From: Promethearchaeota archaeon
GTDB lineage: Archaea; Asgardarchaeota; Thorarchaeia; Thorarchaeales; Thorarchaeaceae
DNA: 64,000 bases
Reading direction: 5' to 3'
Assembly: GCA_014728035.1 (NCBI GenBank)
Contig: WJMJ01000018.1
Coordinates: 62,001-126,000, forward strand
Shown here: positions 9,551 through 19,000 of the stretch, one piece after another
Position numbering within the stretch: position 1 is the stretch's first letter
Layout of the letters: every line of letters begins with the position of its first letter
The notes under the pieces: model-generated
The model's input: only the letters and a program-made list of their open reading frames with translations
What the model was told of the DNA's origin: nothing
The model's database searches: none
Made by a program: the position numbers and the translations under genes

Positions 9551-9574
9551 ATCATTATTTATTATAATAATGAT
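9551..9574. promoter_or_regulatory. candidate operator, 8-8-8 inverted repeat
   Basis: ATCATTAT and ATAATGAT form a perfect inverted repeat with an 8-base spacer, in the 177-bp divergent spacer between the flavin-reductase-like gene (minus) and the GT8-like gene (plus). The position suits a dimeric repressor, but AT-rich context raises the chance of coincidence. Confidence 0.3.
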
Positions 9575-9680
9575 AATAGTATACCGAAGTAATGACTGTA
9601 TCATTGCGTTGTTTGATGCTTTGATAAATGTAAATAAAGAAAAATAGAATCATGAGTTATGTAATCACAAAAAAAACAAG

Positions 9681-10580
9681 ATGGTCTTAAACACCATAAT
9701 TCTCCCAAATGCTTCTGCTGAGAATGACGCAGTTCTGCTAGCTAAGAGTGTAAGAAAGAATGGCGGTAGTTTCTCTCGATTTCCAATTAAAATGTTCCAA
9801 CCAGTTTCAGATAAAGAGGTTTCATCTAAAGTTCAAAAACTCCTCAAGAATCTTGATGTGGAGATAATTCAATTTAAAATTAAGAGAGATGAGTTGAAAT
9901 TCCCTTTCATGACAGAAGCAATTGCAATGGCTGAAGCTGAAAAATACGGACTGAAAAACTCAGAGCAGATTCTATGGTTAGCGAAAAATACCGTGATCAT
10001 CAAAGAACCAATCGAATTACTACTAAAAGAAAATGAACAGCTAAGGTATAAACCTGTTCATCATTTGCTCATAGGATCACGTTATAGCGAAAACAAAGAT
10101 TCGTTTTGGGATTTGGTGTATCAAGTATGCGGAGTAGAGAAAAACAAGATATTTTCCATGAAAACCCACATCGATAATGAAGAAATCAGACCATATTTTA
10201 ATGCAGGATGTCTGGTTACAAAACCAGAAGCCGAACTATTTCAAAAATATCTGGATATCTTTCAGAGTGTGTATTTACAAGATTCATTCAAGAAATTCTA
10301 TCAAAAGAATAAACTATTCATGATATTTATCCATCAAGCTATTCTCTCTGGAACAATAATAGCAAACTTTCAGAAAGATAGGATGGTAGAATTACCACAC
10401 GTTTACAATTACCCAGTTCATTTATTCAACGAAGATAGAACGAAGAGCCGTCCTAGAATTCTGGACGACGTGGTAACCTTCCGACATGAAGGATTTTATC
10501 AAAAAGATGATTGGATGAAGAAGATGCCAGCTTCAAGCAGGTTGAAAAAATGGCTTGGTGATAATCTTATTCATGGATAA
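9681..10580 (+). CDS. uncharacterised protein, weakly GT8-like glycosyltransferase
   Basis: A 299-residue soluble protein that I cannot assign firmly. It begins with a beta-alpha-beta pattern of a Rossmann-like domain. It contains PYFNAGCLV (about residue 173), which resembles the FNAGV-type motif of GT-A family 8 glycosyltransferases, and a following helix with IHQAILSG, where GT8 enzymes have a DQ-containing segment. The metal-binding DXD motif is not evident, so a true transferase is doubtful. It could be a degenerate or non-catalytic GT-A fold protein. There is no Shine-Dalgarno. Its last bases overlap the convergent gene at 10571. Confidence 0.4.
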   Translation: MVLNTIILPNASAENDAVLLAKSVRKNGGSFSRFPIKMFQPVSDKEVSSKVQKLLKNLDVEIIQFKIKRDELKFPFMTEAIAMAEAEKYGLKNSEQILWLAKNTVIIKEPIELLLKENEQLRYKPVHHLLIGSRYSENKDSFWDLVYQVCGVEKNKIFSMKTHIDNEEIRPYFNAGCLVTKPEAELFQKYLDIFQSVYLQDSFKKFYQKNKLFMIFIHQAILSGTIIANFQKDRMVELPHVYNYPVHLFNEDRTKSRPRILDDVVTFRHEGFYQKDDWMKKMPASSRLKKWLGDNLIHG

Positions 10581-10849
10581 TTTACTACATTTTCTCTCAA
10601 TTCTTGAGTAGAGAATGTTTTAGCTATAAACGACAAACCATAGAAGTTGAGTCCTGTAACACCAACTAGACTGTTTTCCTGTCTAGCAGTAAGTATTCTT
10701 TTTTGGACAAAATGTGTAAGTATGAATTTCAATGCTTGTTCAATACTGCCAAACAAAGATCCAAATTTGGTTGATAGAGAATGGTACAATATTTGAGATA
10801 AAATCAATTTCTCATCTTCAGACAAATCTGGAAAACGCATTATATCCAT
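10571..10849 (-). CDS. small hypothetical protein, probably DNA-binding-like helical
   Basis: A 92-residue mostly helical protein with no recognised family. Its N-terminal half (LSEDEKLILSQILYHSLS) and a later RQENSLVG segment are compatible with a small helical regulator, but no helix-turn-helix is certain. Starts at 10849 or 10840 are both possible. It overlaps the convergent upstream gene by 10 bases. Confidence 0.4.
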   Translation of the reverse strand: MDIMRFPDLSEDEKLILSQILYHSLSTKFGSLFGSIEQALKFILTHFVQKRILTARQENSLVGVTGLNFYGLSFIAKTFSTQELRENVVNYP

Positions 10850-11008
10850 AAATCATTGAAATTCACTAGATAAATAAAATCTTGTATGGAAAAGATTGAC
10901 TAGAGAGATAACATACAAAACGTTCTTTTGAATTGGTAGTGAACCACCCGCAACCCAAAATTATTCCAATCAAACTATATGCCGAAATTTTGAAATCTGG
11001 GAGAATTT

Positions 11009-11386
11009 CTAAGAAATGTCAGGATCTTCTTGTATCTTTATTCTGACCATTTCTATTAGCTCATCAACAGATGATACACTGTTCATCTCTTCAACTGAAA
11101 TAAAATAAGAAAGGTCTCCATTCATCAGCAAAAAAGCAGAGGGAAAAGAAGGATCATCAAAGGAATGTCGATTATTGAACTCGTCTTTATGCAAAACCTC
11201 TACAGGGATGTCTAATGAATCAATGAAATTCTGCCATTCATTTCTCATACCCGTGTTGCTATATGTGACTGCACACAGATTGCACTGATAGGTATCAGGA
11301 GAAATTAGCCTATGAAAGAAATCTTTGGTCGCATTCAAGAGTCCACTATCAGCATTGTAAACGAAAATAATTTTTGAATTTGGCAT
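11009..11386 (-). CDS. hypothetical protein with CxxC motif, probably leaderless
   Basis: A protein of 125 residues beginning MPNSKIIFVYNADSG. A strand-helix start and a YQCNLCAVTY segment with a CxxC pair (about residue 35) suggest a thioredoxin-like or small metal/redox fold, but the family is not recognised. The frame extends upstream to 11428. Those extra codons contain a TATA-like stretch (TTTATTCAAATA, around 11410) about 25 bases before the ATG at 11386. That is the right distance for a leaderless transcript, so 11386 is preferred. Confidence 0.5.
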   Translation of the reverse strand: MPNSKIIFVYNADSGLLNATKDFFHRLISPDTYQCNLCAVTYSNTGMRNEWQNFIDSLDIPVEVLHKDEFNNRHSFDDPSFPSAFLLMNGDLSYFISVEEMNSVSSVDELIEMVRIKIQEDPDIS

Positions 11387-11663
11387 GCTAAGATATAGAA
11401 ACAAATCTATTTGAATAAATGCATTCAAGAAGTTAGATATTGTAGTTTTATTGTTATAGATAGAGGTACGGTTTAATGAGATATAGTTCTAAAGTAAATG
11501 AATACCGGCGACCCAATGAGGTGAAGAACCCAGATAGTTTGCTAGAGAAAATACCAAAATATGCATCATGTGTATTTGAAATATCTGTAAGAATGGAATA
11601 TTTTCATTACAACAGGTGTAAATGGAAGCTAGAAGATAATATTTTCTTTGAGAGTTGGTAATT

Positions 11664-12641
11664 ATGGGAGTCAAACATCGAATCATGAAATCGATCATCC
11701 TAAGATTTGGAATACCTCGAATCAAGCGGATGATGGAGAAACAGAAAGCAATTCAGGATAGACCAGATGCCATCCGACCCACAGCTAACTCTCCAACAAG
11801 ATTTGAGATTCCACTTGAAATGATGAATCTTATCTCAACACGTGATGATATTGAGATGAAGCATATGTTGCCAGTACGAAGACTTCTCTCGGTTATGAAA
11901 AATATTCATCGCTCAGTTGATTCGCTTGAAGAAAACCCCATGAACCCAAAGATATCTATCACCTCAGAAGAAGTAACAAAGTTGGAAGAATATGCTCAAG
12001 GGCAAGGAGTTTCAAGTCTGGGTTATGTGAAGCTTCCTCAAAATTTGATATTTCAGAAATTTGGAGTCATCTATGAAAATGCAATCATTCTCACAATGGA
12101 AATGAGCAAGGAGAAAATAGACAAGGCTCCCAGTCAGAGTACCATGAATATGGTGTTCAAAACATACGATGAACTCGGACAAGCAGGAAACCAAATAGCG
12201 GAATATCTAAGAATTAAAGGATATGCAGCTCAGGCAGATCATCCATTAGGAGGTCTCGTATTGTTTCCACCGTTAGCACAACTAGCAGGACTTGGATGGA
12301 TTGGGAAACATGGACTACTCATAACTCCTAAATACGGACCACGTGTGCGACTAGCTGCTGTCTATACTAGCATTGCAAACCTTTCAATAAAAGAAAATAA
12401 TGAACATGATTGGATTGCTGATTACTGTGCTCTATGTGGAAGGTGTATCAAAGAATGTCCACCTCAAGCAATACTAGAGGACACAGTTGTCCATGAATCA
12501 GGACTTGTCACAAACATCAGACAACAGGAATGCTTCGAATATTTCGGGCAATATTATGGCTGTTCCATATGTGTAAAGGTGTGTCCATTTTCTAGGAGTG
12601 CCACAATGTATCAACGTTTGAAAAAAGTCACTCAACGATGA
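11664..12641 (+). CDS. QueG-like / reductive-dehalogenase-like 4Fe-4S protein
   Basis: A 325-residue iron-sulfur protein. The middle region (about residues 140-235) has the GLGWIGKHGLLITPKYG and VRLAAVYT segments of the epoxyqueuosine reductase (QueG) and reductive dehalogenase family, which bind cobalamin there. The C-terminus carries two cluster motifs: CALCGRCIKECP near 260 and CSICVKVCPF near 304, with an extra cysteine in QQECFEYF, consistent with two [4Fe-4S] clusters. There is no Tat signal, so it is cytosolic. True QueG proteins have extra N-terminal catalytic residues and a HEAT tail that are not evident, so the substrate is open. The ATG at 11664 follows a GAG-containing leader. A TTG at 11655 is possible. 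Confidence 0.75.
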   Translation: MGVKHRIMKSIILRFGIPRIKRMMEKQKAIQDRPDAIRPTANSPTRFEIPLEMMNLISTRDDIEMKHMLPVRRLLSVMKNIHRSVDSLEENPMNPKISITSEEVTKLEEYAQGQGVSSLGYVKLPQNLIFQKFGVIYENAIILTMEMSKEKIDKAPSQSTMNMVFKTYDELGQAGNQIAEYLRIKGYAAQADHPLGGLVLFPPLAQLAGLGWIGKHGLLITPKYGPRVRLAAVYTSIANLSIKENNEHDWIADYCALCGRCIKECPPQAILEDTVVHESGLVTNIRQQECFEYFGQYYGCSICVKVCPFSRSATMYQRLKKVTQR

Positions 12642-12676
12642 GTCTATGGCTAGCTCTAATTTTAAATCACAGCCTA

Positions 12677-12692
12677 TCGAAAGGATAAATCT
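12677..12692 (+). promoter_or_regulatory. BRE/TATA promoter
   Basis: CGAAAGG followed by ATAAATCT matches an archaeal BRE/TATA element, about 70-80 bases before the ATG of the downstream zinc-finger protein, predicting a leader of about 45-50 bases. Confidence 0.45.
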
Positions 12693-12760
12693 TGATTAGA
12701 GTTGAGTTTGGGAAGATTCGTAATTAACACGCACTCGTAAAATCGAAGAGATGCTGCATT

Positions 12761-13057
12761 ATGAAATCAATTTGTGATCTATGTGGTAGAAACCACAATG
12801 CAGATAGCATGTGGAAGAAGAAAGATGAACAATACTGTGTTCATTGTGCCGCACTGCAAGTGCTCAAGATTCAGTACAATCTTATTCCTCATGAAGCACA
12901 CGAAGAGATTGCCCGGATAAGTGTTGAAATTGAGAGGATGATATATCGTAAACGGGATGATGAAACGTTACCTTTGATTAGGAAATGCTTGATAATGGTC
13001 AATGGTATGACAGTTCCTGAGAGCATGGCTTCTCTTGTAAACGGTTCCAAGAAGTAG
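12761..13057 (+). CDS. small zinc-finger protein
   Basis: A 98-residue protein with two cysteine pairs, CDLC at residues 5-8 and CVHC at about 27-30, spaced as in a treble-clef or zinc-ribbon finger. A helical, charged C-terminal domain follows. It probably binds one zinc ion. The function (nucleic-acid or protein binding) is unknown. A BRE/TATA element at 12677-12692 suggests its own promoter. Confidence 0.6.
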   Translation: MKSICDLCGRNHNADSMWKKKDEQYCVHCAALQVLKIQYNLIPHEAHEEIARISVEIERMIYRKRDDETLPLIRKCLIMVNGMTVPESMASLVNGSKK

Positions 13058-13142
13058 TATGGAATAGTTTTTGTGAATCCATATCTAATAATTCACTAAA
13101 CTCAAATAGACCTTACCAGCAAAGAGAAATCAGTGATCTACA

Positions 13143-13454
13143 ATGAGTCAAGATTCACAATCTTTACCTGAATATCTTCCTAATTTAGTAATTTTCTCCG
13201 TACTCTTGGTCGTTGAATACTGGGCATATGTAACTCACCTTGGTAATCTAGCTTTCTCTGGTGATTATGGGCCACTAGTAGGAATACCAATGATTATAGG
13301 CCTCGTTATCATGCTATTTGTTATTCTTGGGCTCTATTCAATTAGTAAGAGTTCCGAGATGCACAAGAAATTGCTCCCAATTGCCTTGATTCTCCTTCTT
13401 GTACAGATGGTACTAATGCTGTTCGAGTATCTCATACCAGCAATAGAAGCATAA
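13143..13454 (+). CDS. small hypothetical membrane protein, three TM segments
   Basis: A 103-residue protein with three hydrophobic helices (about residues 12-32, 43-66 and 76-98) and short loops. There are no conserved polar motifs and the family is not recognised. It sits between the zinc-finger gene and the NUDIX gene, all on the plus strand, with spacings near 90 bases that suggest separate transcription. Confidence 0.5.
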   Translation: MSQDSQSLPEYLPNLVIFSVLLVVEYWAYVTHLGNLAFSGDYGPLVGIPMIIGLVIMLFVILGLYSISKSSEMHKKLLPIALILLLVQMVLMLFEYLIPAIEA

Positions 13455-13546
13455 TCACAAAAATAAAGAAAATACTCCCCTAAGGTTACATGGGGAGTTA
13501 TCCCACTTTTTTGAAGTATTACCAATGAAAGGCAGTTGGAGCCATA

Positions 13547-13981
13547 GTGTATCGAGGTCCAGAAATTTTGATTGTTGGTAAAGTGAAAATAAAAGACGCA
13601 CCCAGTGGCTCAAAAGATATTCCCATCCAATGGTTACTTCCTGGTGGAGGAATATTAGACTGTGATAGGTCCGAGATTGATGTAATCAAAAGAGAACTGC
13701 ATGAAGAAACAGGCTCAACGAGTTTCAGAATAGTTCAAGAACTTGATGACAAGATCTGTTTCCAATTTCCTCCAGAAATACGTGAGAGTTCAGGTTTTCT
13801 TGGACAAGAAACAATAATCTTTCTAGTGGAATATATTGGAATTGGAGATGACCTGATTCCAATTGATGATGAAATTGATAGAGTCGAATTTGTTACAAAA
13901 GAAAATCTATTTGAGAGAATATTTGTCAAAGAGATGAGAGAGTATCTTGAAGAAAGACTGTCCAATCTCATCCAAGCTTAA
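13547..13981 (+). CDS. NUDIX hydrolase with doubtful N-terminus
   Basis: A NUDIX-fold pyrophosphohydrolase acting on a nucleoside-diphosphate-linked substrate. The NUDIX box is seen as GGGILDCDR, then RELHEETG, with the catalytic REUXEE core intact. The acidic residue of the GX5E part is replaced by arginine. The only in-frame canonical start is GTG at 13547, which removes most of the first beta strand normally found in the family. In-frame codons upstream read K-A-V-G-A-I, a typical NUDIX first strand, back to a stop at 13526. An ATG at 13525 would join this frame if one A were absent from the AAA run at 13528-13530. A sequence error or a 5' frameshift is therefore likely. The substrate is unknown. 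The 3' end overlaps the convergent amidohydrolase gene by 14 bases. Confidence 0.75.
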   Translation: MYRGPEILIVGKVKIKDAPSGSKDIPIQWLLPGGGILDCDRSEIDVIKRELHEETGSTSFRIVQELDDKICFQFPPEIRESSGFLGQETIIFLVEYIGIGDDLIPIDDEIDRVEFVTKENLFERIFVKEMREYLEERLSNLIQA

Positions 13982-15410
13982 TTCTGTTAGTGGCGGTTCC
14001 CAAATACAATTTTGTAAATCCTTCATGTAAGTGATGCCTCAAGTACTCAAAAGTGACGAAGTGTTTCCCTTGCTCAAATTCATCAATATTATGAGTATGT
14101 AGAAAAGTTGCAGCTTGTGATTCATACTCGATTACTCCTTCAACCATAGTCATTAGAACATCTAAGTTAGCTAGCTCACTAGCTGGTACTGAAAGAGGAT
14201 TTCCAGATAACACAACCAAATCAGCTAATTTCCCAACTTCAATACTTCCTTTGATATCTTCCTGAAAAGTGCCATATGCTGCATCAATGGTCAACAAACG
14301 AAGAGCTTGTTCTATCGCAAGCGTTTGGTCCATCATCCAATCAGTAGGAGTCAACCCGTTTACACCCATACGAGTTACTGCCATAGAAAGTATTTTTGGT
14401 ACAGAACGAATATCCATCTGATTCCAAGGATAATCAGTACTTCCAATTGCAGGTGCACCAGATTCGATGATGTCTCTCCATCTCGCAACGAGATGAGAAT
14501 TTTGTTCCAACAGCGGAAATGAACCAGCTTGATTCCAGTCAGACGTAAACCATGAGAGCTGAAATGATGGAAGAATCTGAAGACTACTAATTCTATTAAT
14601 TTGGTCATCTCGAAGATAGACTAGGTGCTCGATTCGATGACGATAGAGATCATTTGATTCACCATCCAAAACGGATTCATAAACGTCCAACACAACATCT
14701 GTGGAATTGTCTACTACACTATGGATAGCAATCTGAAAGCCCAAATCATGAGCCTCCTGCACCAAACTCTTCAATTCAGAAGCATTGAAGTAATGAATCG
14801 GTCTCACATACGAACCATCCATAAAGAGTTTCACACCACCAATCCGTAATTTTGAACTGAACTCTTGGCCGGGTTGGTATGCTTTGTACCAATCACCGAA
14901 TCGCTCAAACTGCCAGCTTAGTGGCAGATATGCATTTACATGTAACCGAAGTCTATTCTGTTGATCTAATGCTTGCAATTCGTCTAACCGGTCTTGATTA
15001 ACAAAAAGCTCAGATACACTTGTCCAACCAGATTCAAGTAAATGATTAACTACTTCGTCGATATCACCGATATCAGTCAGGTATCTATCACCAAAATCAT
15101 GAGTATGAGAGTCAATGAAACCGGGTAGTATGGTGTTTCCTCCTAAATCAAAAACTGTTGTATTTGGTCCTCTCATAGCTAGAATTTCAGTATCACCTCC
15201 GACTGCAATGATTGAACCATTATGAATCGCAATTGCTTCAGCTTGAGCAGGTGAGTTTTCCATGGTGATTACTTCTGCATTATACAGTATCATATCTGGT
15301 TCTGGAGTATCTAGTAGATTAAAAGAGAATTGTAGAAAAACAAAACCCGTTGAACCAATTAGTATTATCATAACAATTCCAATCCAGATTCTGGACCTTT
15401 CAGTACTCAT
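13968..15410 (-). CDS. membrane-anchored YtcJ-like amidohydrolase
   Basis: A 480-residue amidohydrolase with a single N-terminal transmembrane helix (about residues 9-30), so the catalytic domain probably lies outside the cytoplasm. Motifs are LPGFIDSHTHDFG, KLFMDGSYV, AIHSVVD, HRIEHLVYL, IGSTDYPWN and GSIEVGKLADLVVLSG, covering the metal site and the small beta domain. Compared with the homologue at 5229-6782 it is shorter in the first half and differs in substrate-facing residues, so the substrates may differ. The start at 15410 (MSTERSRIW) has GGTGA eight bases upstream. The frame extends five codons to an ATG at 15425. It is divergent from the YbjN-like gene. Confidence 0.8.
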   Translation of the reverse strand: MSTERSRIWIGIVMIILIGSTGFVFLQFSFNLLDTPEPDMILYNAEVITMENSPAQAEAIAIHNGSIIAVGGDTEILAMRGPNTTVFDLGGNTILPGFIDSHTHDFGDRYLTDIGDIDEVVNHLLESGWTSVSELFVNQDRLDELQALDQQNRLRLHVNAYLPLSWQFERFGDWYKAYQPGQEFSSKLRIGGVKLFMDGSYVRPIHYFNASELKSLVQEAHDLGFQIAIHSVVDNSTDVVLDVYESVLDGESNDLYRHRIEHLVYLRDDQINRISSLQILPSFQLSWFTSDWNQAGSFPLLEQNSHLVARWRDIIESGAPAIGSTDYPWNQMDIRSVPKILSMAVTRMGVNGLTPTDWMMDQTLAIEQALRLLTIDAAYGTFQEDIKGSIEVGKLADLVVLSGNPLSVPASELANLDVLMTMVEGVIEYESQAATFLHTHNIDEFEQGKHFVTFEYLRHHLHEGFTKLYLGTATNRIKLG

Positions 15411-15578
15411 TGATCTTTTCACCATTACAACGAGCTTTCTTATTGAAAAAGCTGGGTCTGTTATTGATGCAAACTATACTATTAAAATGTAGGTTACCAA
15501 TGTAAAACGAATTAAATGGATGAAACAATCTAACCTTGAAAAAAATGCGAAGGTTTTTACTAGAAAAATACATACCAT

Positions 15579-16034
15579 ATGTATCCTAGATTGGACTTTG
15601 CTTACGCTGCCACCGAGGAGTCCGAATACATGGGCACTGTATGGTTTATCGCAAAAGAATATTTGAAACGGCTTCAGGTGGATTTTGAGGAGCATGGAAG
15701 AAAGACCTTCAGTCTCTTTCCATTTGGACAGACAAAAACAGAACAGATTGAAATTTTTCCGGGAACTCACTGGATAACCTTAACCACGCGATTGCTTGAT
15801 CTTTGTGATACACCAGACGAAGTGAAGCAAACCTTCTTTCAAACTCTTTTGAAGGCAAATGCAAAACTCGCAGAGGTCAGCTTTGGAATTGATAAGAAAG
15901 AGTGTGTGATAATTAGAAGTGCAATTCCAGTAATCGGAATTAGTTATGACTCATTCAATGCAACCTACGAGGCCCACAAAAACGGAGTCAAGTTCTTTCA
16001 GAAAAGCCTGGCACCACTTGTTGAATCAAAATAG
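15579..16034 (+). CDS. YbjN / type III chaperone-fold-like protein, copy 1
   Basis: A 151-residue protein with the alternating helix and beta-sheet pattern of the YbjN/CesT-like fold. It is clearly related to the protein at 47023-47478: both share WI followed by a strand, a DxVFxxLLxxN-type helix, LAEVSFGI / YAEVCFDF strands, and IGISYDSFNATYE / VQGLNFDMFREEF near the C-terminus. Proteins of this fold bind other proteins as chaperones or stabilisers, and the partner is unknown. The divergent amidohydrolase shares the upstream spacer, and the convergent giant surface protein gene ends 42 bases downstream. Confidence 0.55.
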   Translation: MYPRLDFAYAATEESEYMGTVWFIAKEYLKRLQVDFEEHGRKTFSLFPFGQTKTEQIEIFPGTHWITLTTRLLDLCDTPDEVKQTFFQTLLKANAKLAEVSFGIDKKECVIIRSAIPVIGISYDSFNATYEAHKNGVKFFQKSLAPLVESK

Positions 16035-16038
16035 TTAC

Positions 16039-16068
16039 AAAAAGGAGAGAAGAGGGGACGAACCCCTC
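16039..16068 (-). terminator. hairpin plus T-tract terminator
   Basis: On the minus strand, GAGGGG and CCCCTC (16052-16057 and 16063-16068) form a perfect 6-bp stem with a 5-base loop, followed by a pyrimidine stretch with five T at 16043-16039. It follows the stop of the giant surface protein by a few bases and may also serve the convergent plus-strand gene. Confidence 0.6.
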
Positions 16069-16075
16069 AATTATG

Positions 16076-19000
16076 CTATTTTTTCCGTCTGGAAGCTAGT
16101 AGCGCAATTATGACCACCACAATAGCCGCACTGCCCAGAAGGACAATGACATCCATAGGTATGTCTCCAATCGGAGCTGAAGGTTCTGTAGTAGTTGTTG
16201 TCGTTGTTGGTACTGTTACAGGACCTTGACCAACAATGTATGAACCAACCTGTGATGCATAACTATCGCCATCTGCGATAACCACCACTTTGAAGAACAC
16301 CTGCGTGTCTTCTGGGAAGGGACCAATCAGTCCGGTCCAGTGTGAACCATATACATTGGTCATATCTACACTAATCCAATTTGATTCATCCCTGCTATCA
16401 CCATAGAGAAGATAGACCTCTACATTTTCAAGTTCAGTAGAGATATCTACGCCAATCTCTACAGGGTCATCAGCAGTAGGAATAGTTGGATTGATTGACA
16501 ATGATGAGAAATCAACTCCAGTTATGGGCCCACTTTGGCCACTGCCAGATGCTGATGAATAACCAACAAAGACAGGATCCTGGTAGACGCTATAGCCACC
16601 CCATTCAGGGAATCCTATTGTGACATAGAACATGTTCGTACTGAAGGACCAACCTGTGGCACTCTGTCCGTTATCAGACTGGAATGAGTTCTGGAACGTA
16701 CCCATTGGTGTAGTATAGCTCAATACATCGTAGCGTTGAGATGTATTCTTACCCCAATCATAAGCAACTCCACCCATTATCATCTCAGCAAACTTAGCAC
16801 CAGAGGTGGCAAAGTTGAACGTTTCAGAGGAAACAGTTGTGTCTGATGTTGCAGCAGTACCATTAGCATCTACCGTGTATACATCATTCATTGAGACCTC
16901 AGCAAAGTAGTTCAAAGCTAATGAACGGTTAATTAGATTGTCACGTCCACCAGAGCGGTCTACGTCCCAATTACCAACATAGTTGTCTACTTTCAGGTCA
17001 GCATAGTTGTTCATGGCTCCAGCAGTTTCATTGATGTGACCTTGGAAGTGAACAAGGAATGAAAGTTCGTCTATACTAACCTTAGTTGGACGTTCATCAA
17101 AAGTTCTCAAATCCGAACCTGCCTGAACACCATCATACCAACCCCAATAACCATCCAAAGTATATGGGAATACTGTACCATTAACCTCAGTAAAAGTTAC
17201 ACCCCAAGTGACTTCATCAGTCAGGTTAAGACGTATGGAATCAGTGTCGTTGGTATTGCCATAAGCTTCACCAGGAGTAACAAAACCTACGCTGGTAACA
17301 GAATCTGGAATCAAGTAATGGGAGAGTTCTCCACTACCTGGGTCATCTGGAAATACATCCATCTGATTGTTTTCATTCTCATCTTCCCAAATCATCAATC
17401 CGCTATATTCGTAGTGCATGTTTATACCAAGCCAATGCTCAATATCATTCACTACGTATGAGGTACCATAATTCTGTCCAACACCAAAACTAAGCCAAGT
17501 CCAAGATTGTTCATTGGAAGATATCCAATCCCAACCATTTGCTTCAGCTTCAGCCAGAATATCAGCCCATGTAACATTCTCAGCCATCCATGAAAGATCC
17601 CAGTAACCAGGTTGTGGTTCACCTTCTTCCGTCAGTAATATGGCTTTGACCTCATCCATCTCACTGGCATTCAGTTGAGTGAATGTAGTAGCATCATACC
17701 AGTAGAAGGACTGATTCCATTCGTATGTCCATGTGAAGGTATCTAGACCCATCCAGGAATGAATGTCCATATTATCACCATAGGCAGTTACGTTGGGATC
17801 CCAATCAATATTGACTGACATCCTATCCCAGGTGTGATTCCAGCTGTCTGTAGAGGAGTATTCCTCTTGCACGAAGTATTGGTCATTTGTAGTTTCAAGA
17901 TTTCCATCTAAGTCTAGAGCACCATTACTCGGATTGGTAGTCCAGGATTGAAGTCCCCACATACCCCATTGCGGTACGCCAATAATAAGCTCGTTGAAGT
18001 TCTTGTTAGTAGTACTATCAATTGGCTCAGGTCCATAAATCATCGGATAACCCCATCGTTGTCGTAGTCTCTTGATGCTCTCCATATTAGCAGATGCAGT
18101 CACGTTAGCACCTTCATATGTGAAATTGTATAGTGCACGAGTACCGCGTTCCATATTTAGGAAGATATCTCCAGATGAGCTAGCATTAACAAGACGAAAA
18201 GTCCAGACAGTATAGCCATACCACTCATGTTCATAGGTTTCGCCATTAAAGTCGAAAACCCAATCATGGGTTGTACTATTTCTATAGGCATAAGCCATAT
18301 GAGTAGCTACAATAGGTAATTGTTCCCAGTTTGTTAGATTAATCCAAGTTCCATTCAAAGCTTTGTAGTAATAGTAAGTCACATTATCAATGAATTGTGA
18401 CTCAGGATACGTCATCTGTGAATAGAATGTAGTTCCGTTTACATTATACTCGTTCACTCTGAATACATTAGTTTCTTCAACTAACCAATCAGTTGAGTTG
18501 GTCACAAGATCTAGATATTCGTGAGTGTCATTGTAATAGATTGGCCAATCTGAATCGGTATATTCGGGGATATATTGAATTGACTCAATTACATTAAACG
18601 TAAGTGAATCATCGAAAGTACCAATATCTCCTAGGCGTCCAATCTGAACTGGATCCCAGATCTCTGTTCCATTTGCAGTGGTATATGGAATATTGGTGTA
18701 CTCATCTAATTCAAAAGATGTGCCACTGATATCAATCCAGGTGTCCCATTCTGTCAAATTATAGACTGGATAGTAAGTTCCTTGATATTTTGCAAATTTG
18801 AGACTTGGTACCAGTCCACCATCACTTTCAGTTCGTTCTACATCCCAGTAGTACTCAGCATTAGCTCCATCGTATGGCATCTCATATTCAACACCGTCGA
18901 TTTCAGTATACCATGCTCGATGAACACGCCAGCTCTCCAGAACTAGAGTTCGTTCGGAACCATCGTATTCCACATTGTAATAGTATTGTGGATAACTAAC

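Noticed and set aside
11476..11661. 61-codon plus-strand frame before the QueG-like gene
   Set aside because: There is no ribosome site or protein-like pattern, and it overlaps another open frame on the opposite strand. It ends at the start of the Fe-S gene by chance.
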